Assembly (NCBI GenBank): GCA_964563975.1
Contig: CAZLZJ010000003.1
Span: 20,447-84,446, forward strand
Origin: JAAYJR01 sp964563975
GTDB taxonomy: Bacteria > Bacteroidota > Bacteroidia > Bacteroidales > Prolixibacteraceae
Direction: 5' to 3'
DNA length: 64,000 nt
Both the position numbers and the translations under genes were made by a program. Numbering within the stretch: the first letter of the stretch is position 1; each line of letters begins with the position of its first letter. Shown one piece after another: positions 57,336-64,000 of the stretch. The notes under the pieces were generated by a model. That model had not been told where the DNA came from. It saw nothing but the letters and a program-made list of their open reading frames with translations, and did not search any database.

Positions 57336-60038
57336 CTATTTATTTAGTAATTTATATTTAATCTTATGTTTGCCACTCACTAAGTTTATTTCAGAAGTTT
57401 TCTGTTCATCAAGTAAAAAATCACTTTCATTAAACACACAGCTTTTTACCTTATCAGGAATTATTACTGAAGCTTCAACACCAACAGGTATTTCAATATC
57501 CATCATCATATTTCCCTCTTTTATCTCCCAGTCAACAGCCAGCCTGCCAAATGGCGTCTCTTTATATGTTTTAGCCCAATGAATGTTTTTAGGAATCTGG
57601 GGATCAATTGCTACTTTCCGGTAGGCTGCATACTTCTCAATAGGAAGGATGCCGCCGACAGCCTGATAAAACCACTGTCCTATACCGTTATAACAGTTAT
57701 GTATTCTGCTTCTATGCCCGTTCCAGTGTTCCCAGGTAGTTGTAGCTCCCTTATCCATCATATACAAATATCCGGGATAATCTTTCTGCTTAAGCATTGT
57801 ATAAATAAAATCATATTTCCGGTTTTTAATTGCCCATTCAGTCAGTACCGGAAGTCCTACCAATCCGCATGCAATATTTCCTCCACGATTTTCATATGTT
57901 TCATATTCAAGGCTTTCTATAACCCTTTCAACAAGTCCCTCCGGAACTATTTCAGTTAAAAGAGGGAATGCAAGGTCAACCTGTATTCCTGTCCCATAAA
58001 TATTGTTAGTATCATCATAAAAGGTATTATGAACAATCTTCTTCAACTCCTTCTCCATAGAGGCATACTTTTTAACATCTTCTGTTTCACCTAAAACTTG
58101 TGCAATTTTCTGCAGATAGTTGTAACAAAGAACCATAAATGAATTATTTACCAGATCAACTGAAGCTTCTGCAGTATGATCAACCCCTTCAGGTGAAGCC
58201 CAGTCGCCAAGATACCATGCCCTGTAAGGAGTGTCCGGCCATCGTTTTAATAATCCGTCAACTGTGTATTTATCAACATATTCAAGCCATTTCTTCATAA
58301 CAGGATAGTTAATCCTCAACATAAGTGTATCTCCGTAGTTTATAAAACTATTCCACGAAGCAGTGATAATAAATCCACACCAATATGGCCCTCCACCCGC
58401 ATGATTAACATTGGGAGCCGTATGAGGCATACTGCCATCATCACGGATCACATCTGCCCATGCCTGAAACCAGTGGGTATACATTGGTGCCAGGTCAAAC
58501 ATAGTTTGTGCCGTAACCGTTGAAGCATTCCCGTCACCACCATATCCAAGGCGCTCAATATGCGGACAATCAACAAAAACTCCCCCAAGGCTCAAACAAC
58601 GAAGAGTATAAGCAAGCATATCATGTATATTGTTCAGATCGCTGTCGGAGCATTCAAATCCGGAAGCCCGTTCATGACCCGTGTGTATCAGATATCCCCT
58701 GATAGAATCAAGTTCCGGCATCCCGGGCAAATTAATTATCCTCAAATACCGAAAACCGCAATAGTTGAACTTGTTCCTGAAAACTTCAGGTCCTTCACCC
58801 GAGGCAATATATTTGTCAGGAGGTGTAAAAAGCTTGTAATCATCAAGATTATCATGGTATTCAATTATTATCTCCTGCGACTTTTTAAGTTTATCAAAAT
58901 GCATCTCAAACCACCCTGTAAAGGTACGCCCCATATCTACTATAAATGTATCCTGTGCAATCTGTACAATTGCTATGGGACTTATAGTGTCGGTTATTTG
59001 ATTCATTTCAACCATTTGCGGTGTTACCTTATGTGAGGGCACCTGAACAACAGTAACCGGCTCCCAGCTCCTTTCAGATGTTTCTTCATATAAGAGATCT
59101 CCCTTAGCCATCTCCCCGTCAATAATTTCACCTCCAAAATTGTGCGGCTTCCAGGTACCCGTACGACTATAGCTGCTGAATCTGCCCGACCATGAGCTGT
59201 CGGTGACAAGAACAGTTTCCCTGCTGTCTCTTTCAACTTTCTCAAGCTGTGCTCTTACCAGCGGACCGCTGCTAACAACATCAAAAAGTCCTTCGGTATA
59301 CCAGCCGCTTCCTAACCATAACATAAGATCATTTTTTCCCTTTTTAAGAAGCCCTTTCAAATTATATGTATTTACAAGTGATCTTTTACCATATTGAGAG
59401 ACAGCAGGTGTCAAAACACCATTGCCTACTTTGTTGCCATTAAGATAAACTTCATGATAACCAAGCGAATTGACATGTAATAAATATAAAGGTTCAATCT
59501 CTCTAATTTCAAAAGAGCTGTATAACTGCGGACATTCTGAGTATCCGGCATCAACATTATAGCCTATATAGGAGCCTTGCCACTCATTTTCCTCTAAAAG
59601 CCCTATTACAAACGAACTCTCCTTGCTCCACGGCGATACTTCGTCGTTTTGATTATAGACCCTCACTTTCCAATAAACTGCAATACCGGGCGATAACTTT
59701 TCCCCACAATACTGAACCAAAATACTTTCTGAAGACTTTTTTTTCCCCGAATCCCATAAATCAGCCTTCCCTTTCCGCAAAAGGGAAGGATCACTTGCTG
59801 CCATTATATGATAGGCAGTCTGGCGTGTACCGTTAATATGACTCTTAATTTTCCAGCTGAAGCGTGGAGTTGTTTTATCTATTCCAACAGGATCTTTTAA
59901 ATTCTCACATTTAAGATCATAAACCTGCATATCAGATTTTTTATTACATCCCGGAGAAATAATCAGCAAAAGATGCAATACTGCAAAAGATGAAAATTTT
60001 ATTATTGGACAATTAAACCTGTTTATAATCATAATCAC
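57336..60038 (-). CDS. Alpha-L-rhamnosidase, glycoside hydrolase family 78
   Basis: A 900-residue exported lipoprotein that should release L-rhamnose from polysaccharides or glycosides. It has a lipoprotein signal (LLLIISPGC), the family N-terminal YDLKCENLKDPVGIDKTTPRFSW, two beta-rich accessory domains, then the alpha/alpha-barrel catalytic domain. Its characteristic loop is DCPHIERLGYGGDGN with Glu495, a GH78 acid residue, followed by WADVIRDDGSMPHTAPN. The C-terminal Greek-key domain ends after IHWAKTYKETPFGRLAVDWE. Lipidation suggests outer-membrane or periplasmic placement. It precedes the aldolase by 15 bases. Confidence 0.93.
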   Translation of the reverse strand: MIMIINRFNCPIIKFSSFAVLHLLLIISPGCNKKSDMQVYDLKCENLKDPVGIDKTTPRFSWKIKSHINGTRQTAYHIMAASDPSLLRKGKADLWDSGKKKSSESILVQYCGEKLSPGIAVYWKVRVYNQNDEVSPWSKESSFVIGLLEENEWQGSYIGYNVDAGYSECPQLYSSFEIREIEPLYLLHVNSLGYHEVYLNGNKVGNGVLTPAVSQYGKRSLVNTYNLKGLLKKGKNDLMLWLGSGWYTEGLFDVVSSGPLVRAQLEKVERDSRETVLVTDSSWSGRFSSYSRTGTWKPHNFGGEIIDGEMAKGDLLYEETSERSWEPVTVVQVPSHKVTPQMVEMNQITDTISPIAIVQIAQDTFIVDMGRTFTGWFEMHFDKLKKSQEIIIEYHDNLDDYKLFTPPDKYIASGEGPEVFRNKFNYCGFRYLRIINLPGMPELDSIRGYLIHTGHERASGFECSDSDLNNIHDMLAYTLRCLSLGGVFVDCPHIERLGYGGDGNASTVTAQTMFDLAPMYTHWFQAWADVIRDDGSMPHTAPNVNHAGGGPYWCGFIITASWNSFINYGDTLMLRINYPVMKKWLEYVDKYTVDGLLKRWPDTPYRAWYLGDWASPEGVDHTAEASVDLVNNSFMVLCYNYLQKIAQVLGETEDVKKYASMEKELKKIVHNTFYDDTNNIYGTGIQVDLAFPLLTEIVPEGLVERVIESLEYETYENRGGNIACGLVGLPVLTEWAIKNRKYDFIYTMLKQKDYPGYLYMMDKGATTTWEHWNGHRSRIHNCYNGIGQWFYQAVGGILPIEKYAAYRKVAIDPQIPKNIHWAKTYKETPFGRLAVDWEIKEGNMMMDIEIPVGVEASVIIPDKVKSCVFNESDFLLDEQKTSEINLVSGKHKIKYKLLNK

Positions 60039-60163
60039 TATATTTATTTTCTTATGGAGACAGTTTCTATTATTGACTCACACCACTCCCTAAGCTCCCA
60101 ATCTTTATTTTTTATATTTGCCGTTATCAGATTAACTCCCTTTTGCAAATTCACATATCTTGA

Positions 60164-61087
60164 TTAAAGCTTTGCAATAATTGTATTCAAATAATTTTTT
60201 GTCTTTAATATATAATCGCTTTTTTGATTTGCCAGTTCACATTCGATTGTAATGGTACCGGGATAATTCAACTGTTTGAGGGTAGCAAAAATAGCAGGAA
60301 AATCCACTTCTCCTTCGGGAATTGGAACCTCTTTGCCTAATTCATTTGGATTTACGGGATAAGTTCCATCTTTCGCATGAAAGCCCCTCACATATTGACC
60401 AATTACTTTAAGACCGTCAGATGGATTTGCTTTCCCATACATAACCAGGTTAGCAGGATCGTAATTAACAAACAGATTTCCGGTACCAATATCGGTTATT
60501 GCCCGAAGAAGGGTTACCGGTGTTTCCTGACCTGTTTCAAAAAGAATATCAATTCCGTGCTTCAAGGCATAAGCACCGATCGGTTTCATTGTTTCAATAA
60601 ACTCAATATATAAAATATCCTTCGGATTTTCAGGAATAAAACCAAAATGAGCATGCAATGATGGTATTCCTGTTGTTTTACAAAAATCAATACCTTCGTA
60701 AAGCCGCTTAACTCTCTCTGCTCTCATCTCCCGGGGCACAAGCCCTATTGTAGATGGCCCTTCAACCAAATTCCATTTATAGACGCCCGGCCCCATACAT
60801 ATAAGTGCCGTAGGCTTAATTTTATAATTATCAAGTGTTTTTACCAAACGATCAGCCAATCCGGAGGAGTAGCTTCCTATTGATAACTGACAAGCTGAAA
60901 AGCCCAGGTCTCTTACCTTCTTCAAATCCTCTTCAGGATTATTTGCCGAAGAAATAACTCCAAGCTCAAATCCGGCAATTCCGGTTTTTTGAATTCCGGA
61001 GATATTATTATTTGCCATTGTTGATAAAATCCCGGGCATACCTGTTATTATTGCTGCTGAATAAATAAATTTCCTTCTGCCTATCAT
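60164..61087 (-). CDS. Tat-exported sugar phosphate isomerase/epimerase-like TIM-barrel protein
   Basis: A 307-residue xylose-isomerase-like TIM-barrel protein with a twin-arginine signal (GRRKFIYSAAIITGMPGILS). Metal-site candidates are Glu in DILFETGQET, Asp in NLFVNYDPANL and Glu in GTITIECELAN, with HAKDG supplying a histidine. Exported members of this family occur throughout carbohydrate-use loci in Bacteroidota; some act on keto sugars, most are uncharacterised. It lies between the beta-helix gene (15 bases) and the GH78 gene (125 bases). The 125-base gap holds only AT-rich sequence and one short broken frame. Confidence 0.88.
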   Translation of the reverse strand: MIGRRKFIYSAAIITGMPGILSTMANNNISGIQKTGIAGFELGVISSANNPEEDLKKVRDLGFSACQLSIGSYSSGLADRLVKTLDNYKIKPTALICMGPGVYKWNLVEGPSTIGLVPREMRAERVKRLYEGIDFCKTTGIPSLHAHFGFIPENPKDILYIEFIETMKPIGAYALKHGIDILFETGQETPVTLLRAITDIGTGNLFVNYDPANLVMYGKANPSDGLKVIGQYVRGFHAKDGTYPVNPNELGKEVPIPEGEVDFPAIFATLKQLNYPGTITIECELANQKSDYILKTKNYLNTIIAKL

Positions 61088-61102
61088 AAATAAACTTTTA
61101 AG

Positions 61103-62548
61103 TTACTGCTTTTCTCTGTAAATACTCATATTTGATTTTAAAGATACACTATTTCGTGACTCATTTACAATTGCTTTTCTCAATCCTACATCTAATATAT
61201 TATTGCTTACCTGAATATTCTTACAATTCCCTGTAAAATATATTCCTGCAGGCACTGTTTTTTCTTTCCCTTCTCTATCCGTTTTAATAAAACATCCATT
61301 AATGATAAGCCCGCTGCAATCTTCAATCCTTATACCCTGATATAACTGATCAACAATATGACAACCCGCCACTGAGATTTGATGTCCATCATATAACTCA
61401 ATTGCTCCGGAGTGCTCAACTCCCTGAATTATATTATCATTCAAAATAACATTATGCACTTTTTTCATTATTATTCCCCCTTTAGCATCAAGATGAGGGG
61501 GAAAATAATCCTCATTATGATCATATACATTTGAACTGATAACTAAATTTTGACAATTCTCTGAAATAATGTGCCTTTCATAACCCCTGATAAAAGTATT
61601 GCCTGATATACTAACACCTCTGACATTCTGCAATTCAATATTAACTGTATGATTACTAATATGGTTGCCTGTTATACTGAGCAGGCCAATTTTATTCATA
61701 GTTTCCCGGCTGCCTGAAAGCAAAATATTCCTTCCTCCCGGAGTAGGTACTGCCTGAATAGTATTGCCTGTAATTGATGCTTCCCTGAAACTGCTCCCTT
61801 TTTTTGAAGTATCTATCCAGATATCGGCACATATTTCTGAATTCTCTTCACAATTATATTCTATGTCATTACCTGTTATCTGAAAATTTCTGATTTCACT
61901 TGCCTCGATCTTAATGCCACTTATTTTATTATAGCTAATATGACAATTATTGATATTCATCTGATGAATATTAACAGCATCAAGGTAGATACCAACTTTA
62001 GAGCAATTATAAATATGTGAACTTTCTATAATTACGTTACGATTACGAGATGTCAGGTGTATTCCGTAACGCATATTCCTAATCAGCACTTTGCTGATAA
62101 CAGGCTTTAAAGTATATGCAATCTCTATACCGTCAGCTTCAGGATGAGCTCCGGCAATTTCCAGTTCACTGAATATTGGCATACGCTCATTCAGCCATAC
62201 TTCCTCAGTTACCGATCCGGGATTTGAAGTGCCTTTATGTGAACCTGTAATTTTGAATGCAGGTCCGCTCCCTTCCATTATTACAGAAGCAGCTCCCCCG
62301 GCTCCTTTAAAGCCGATCCTGCCTGTTCTCTCAAATTCAACTTCAATACTTTCAGTAATTCTGTACTGTCCCGCCGGAAAAATCACCACTCCATCATATG
62401 CAGCTGATAAAGCTTTAACAATTGCCTTTGTGTCATCATTTAAACCATCTCCGCGAGCTCCAAAATCTTTAACATTTACTCCATTGCTATTCAAGATGGT
62501 AAATAATAAAAAGATCTTCAGTATAATAAATTTGCAATAGCCACTCAT
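61103..62548 (-). CDS. Secreted right-handed beta-helix (pectate-lyase-like) protein
   Basis: The 481-residue protein begins with a Sec signal (IILKIFLLFTILNSNG) then the pectate_lyase_3/GH28-like opening VNVKDFGARGDGLNDDTKAI. About ten coils of parallel beta-helix follow, visible as repeated ISGNxI and NNxI-type ladders (for example ITGNTIQAV, ITGNHISNHTV, ISGNTFIRG, ISSNVYDHN). The fold suggests an epimerase, lyase or hydrolase on a uronic-acid or rhamnose-containing polysaccharide. Catalytic residues could not be assigned. It follows the cysteine-rich gene by 26 bases. Confidence 0.88.
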   Translation of the reverse strand: MSGYCKFIILKIFLLFTILNSNGVNVKDFGARGDGLNDDTKAIVKALSAAYDGVVIFPAGQYRITESIEVEFERTGRIGFKGAGGAASVIMEGSGPAFKITGSHKGTSNPGSVTEEVWLNERMPIFSELEIAGAHPEADGIEIAYTLKPVISKVLIRNMRYGIHLTSRNRNVIIESSHIYNCSKVGIYLDAVNIHQMNINNCHISYNKISGIKIEASEIRNFQITGNDIEYNCEENSEICADIWIDTSKKGSSFREASITGNTIQAVPTPGGRNILLSGSRETMNKIGLLSITGNHISNHTVNIELQNVRGVSISGNTFIRGYERHIISENCQNLVISSNVYDHNEDYFPPHLDAKGGIIMKKVHNVILNDNIIQGVEHSGAIELYDGHQISVAGCHIVDQLYQGIRIEDCSGLIINGCFIKTDREGKEKTVPAGIYFTGNCKNIQVSNNILDVGLRKAIVNESRNSVSLKSNMSIYREKQ

Positions 62549-62574
62549 AATAATTAAGCTATCTTTTTAGTTTA

Positions 62575-63762
62575 TCAGATTTTAACCCCAAACTCCCCGG
62601 CAAGTTCTTCTCTTCCTTTTACATATTCAGGAAGACTTTCAGTATGATGCCCGCATTCATCATCCCATACAGAAGGGTCTTCAACCCCTTTGGAAATAGA
62701 GCCGCAAATAATTGCAGTACTTGGAATCCTTTCAATAATTCTCTTATAAAGCTCCTGGGCGTTAATAACATCACCATAAGACAAATCCAGCTTCTGAAGC
62801 ACCCTTACATCCCTGAGCTGACTTGTAAGACCGGCTCTCCCTTTAACATTATAACAGTGACCGGCCCTGTTCATGCTCGGACAAGGAGCACACATCATCC
62901 AATCAGCAGCTTCGGCAATCTTTATCTTAGCTTCAGGATTTTTAATTATTAGCTGTATCATCTCCGGAAGATTGTCAGTTTCAAAAGGAGGACGGTCGCC
63001 TAACCCATACTGGCAAATGGCACAAATTAATATATGAGGCCTGACCCCGATAGCTTTTGCTTTCTCCATGGCTTCAATTGACCGCTTCTTCTCTGATCTC
63101 CTCTCCTCTTTTGTCCTTGGAACAATTATTGCACCTTTTGCTCCCCCAAGATCCGCCTCTGTAAAATCAAGCTGGCTATTCCAACCGGGTACCGAGTATA
63201 AAAGACTTATCTGCCTGCCCTTTTCATAAAAACCCGAACCTGCCTTCGGACACCCTTTACAGGATTCAGAGGAATCATCCCCACAGTCGCATATACCCTT
63301 GACACTCTCTATCCTGTCCCATATCCTGTGCAGCAGGATCCTTCCGGGAAGTGTTATACCCGGAGGCAAATCCATCCTTTGCAATATCTCAAGGTCCCTT
63401 TTCCTGTTAAACTCAAAACTACCATGCATATCTTCTGAAGTGCCCGGATCCTGATATGCAAAAATATCCCCGGCATTGCAAACCAAGGTTACAGGCCTGT
63501 CAGGATTTTCCCTGATAGCTTTTATCTTTTCACTGTCTGCCGAAATATTGTCCTGCCCTATATTGCAGATAGAACACAAAAGCTGGTAAGGCCTCATAAC
63601 TACACTCTCTACAGGAATACGGTATGACTCCCCTTTCTTAGCTTCACTATCACCCCCCAAACAGGATGTGATCATACCAGAGGCACCCAGTGTGGCCAAA
63701 CCACCGCAGGCAGAGTTAGATATAAATTTACGCCGGCTTATTTCTACTATCTTTTTATCCAT
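62575..63762 (-). CDS. Cysteine-rich Tat-exported protein with duplicated DUF1284-like module
   Basis: The 395-residue protein has a twin-arginine signal (ISRRKFISNSACGG) ending in a lipobox-like ITSC (Cys34). The mature part contains 14 cysteines (63, 66, 95, 158, 160, 168, 171, 247, 250, 291, 294, 303, 353, 370). Two parts align to each other: residues 57-152 (RPYQLLCSICNIGQDN ... PPGITLPGRILLHRIWDRI) and 241-346 (RPHILICAICQYGLGD ... SYGDVINAQELYKRIIERI). The RPHxLLC opening and AADWMMCAPCPS segment resemble DUF1284, suggesting metal or Fe-S binding. Function unknown. It leads the carbohydrate cluster. Confidence 0.85.
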   Translation of the reverse strand: MDKKIVEISRRKFISNSACGGLATLGASGMITSCLGGDSEAKKGESYRIPVESVVMRPYQLLCSICNIGQDNISADSEKIKAIRENPDRPVTLVCNAGDIFAYQDPGTSEDMHGSFEFNRKRDLEILQRMDLPPGITLPGRILLHRIWDRIESVKGICDCGDDSSESCKGCPKAGSGFYEKGRQISLLYSVPGWNSQLDFTEADLGGAKGAIIVPRTKEERRSEKKRSIEAMEKAKAIGVRPHILICAICQYGLGDRPPFETDNLPEMIQLIIKNPEAKIKIAEAADWMMCAPCPSMNRAGHCYNVKGRAGLTSQLRDVRVLQKLDLSYGDVINAQELYKRIIERIPSTAIICGSISKGVEDPSVWDDECGHHTESLPEYVKGREELAGEFGVKI

Positions 63763-63794
63763 TTAATTTTAATTTTAATTTTTAATTTAATCTT

Positions 63795-64000
63795 TTACTC
63801 AAATACTATCAATGAATAACCGTCACATTCAGGAACAGTTACATTTATATAACCGTTTTCCACTTTATAACGCAATGGCTTTTTGCCGGGAGCAATATAT
63901 ACTTTTCCGGGTATTTTACCATCGGCGCGCAGGGAGATTTTTATGTCGTTTAATCTGACCGGTTCCTGCTATTTGTAAAATCAGGATAAAAAACCAGCCT
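63795..64000 (-). pseudogene. 3' end of a carbohydrate-enzyme-like gene with an apparent frameshift
   Basis: The minus strand ends in a well-formed C-terminus: VRLNDIKISLRADGKIPGKV, then a YIAPGKKPLRYKVENGYINV stretch and ECDGYSLIVFE, the kind seen at the ends of Bacteroidota glycoside hydrolases and related enzymes. Just upstream, a different frame reads RLVFYPDFTNS, and the main frame has a TAG. Adding one base at about 63967-63968 would join the two as FTNSQEPVRLND. This is either a real frameshift or a sequencing error. The rest of the gene is beyond the window. Confidence 0.5.

Noticed and set aside
60052..60154. Minus-strand trace in the 125-base gap that would read NLITANIKNKDWELREW if one A of a homopolymer were removed
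   Set aside because: It needs a frame correction, is too short to identify, and matches no family I recognise. It may be a gene remnant, but I cannot support it.

Overview
The window reads as chromosomal DNA of a free-living or gut/sediment-type member of the Bacteroidota, most likely Bacteroidales/Marinilabiliales-like. Evidence: AT-rich DNA, almost no Shine-Dalgarno sequences, several TAnnTTTG-type -7 boxes, an isolated atpD-atpC pair, an alpha2 GlyRS, a MetG with a KISTSR loop, DUF5723-type and other outer-membrane barrels, and GH78/beta-helix carbohydrate genes. No tRNA, rRNA, CRISPR array or transposase was seen. No gene-free stretch exceeds about 235 bases.

Layout. 1-8 kb: the start of methylmalonyl-CoA mutase small subunit (cut by the window edge), an orphan membrane protein, metG, an LD-carboxypeptidase, a YraN nuclease-like protein, an acyl-CoA ligase, a Tat-exported sugar isomerase-like protein and a barrel protein. 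8-24.8 kb, all minus strand: a U32 protein preceded by a seven-gene export operon. In transcription order this is ABC ATPase, ABC permease fused to an M1-like domain and a golvesin-like C-terminus, TolC-type channel, membrane-fusion lipoprotein, RND pump, a 1578-residue RND pump fused to extra membrane helices and an ABC ATPase, and an ABC-2-type permease. 24.9-33.9 kb: housekeeping genes (comB, patB, GT9 transferase, atpC, atpD, prenyl synthase, MMPL-type exporter, a protein-isoaspartate methyltransferase with a signal peptide). 34-38.9 kb: YceI, porin-like protein, an Rrf2 regulator with Fe-S-type cysteines, and a copper-type P-ATPase. 38.9-44 kb: an S41 protease, DUF5723 protein, a DUF4834-like protein and GlyRS.

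44-56.5 kb is a surface-glycan locus: two GT4 transferases, WlbB-like acetyltransferase, DegT aminotransferase, FkbM methyltransferase, a small methyltransferase, a Wzx-type flippase, an asparagine-synthase-like protein and a YfhO-type membrane protein, then a 3-methyladenine DNA glycosylase. Two unusually AT-rich genes here (FkbM and asparagine-synthase-like) are each preceded by a duplicated fragment of the gene that follows them, one decayed and one a perfect 54-bp direct repeat. They look like inserted cassettes.

56.5-64 kb is a minus-strand carbohydrate-use cluster: a cysteine-rich Tat protein, beta-helix protein, Tat-exported sugar isomerase-like protein, GH78 alpha-L-rhamnosidase and an HpcH/HpaI aldolase. 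This fits release of L-rhamnose and cleavage of 2-keto-3-deoxy-L-rhamnonate. The window ends in the 3' part of another gene that appears frameshifted.

The most unusual system is the hybrid ABC/RND export operon (9271-24775), especially the RND-ABC fusion and the permease-peptidase-golvesin fusion.
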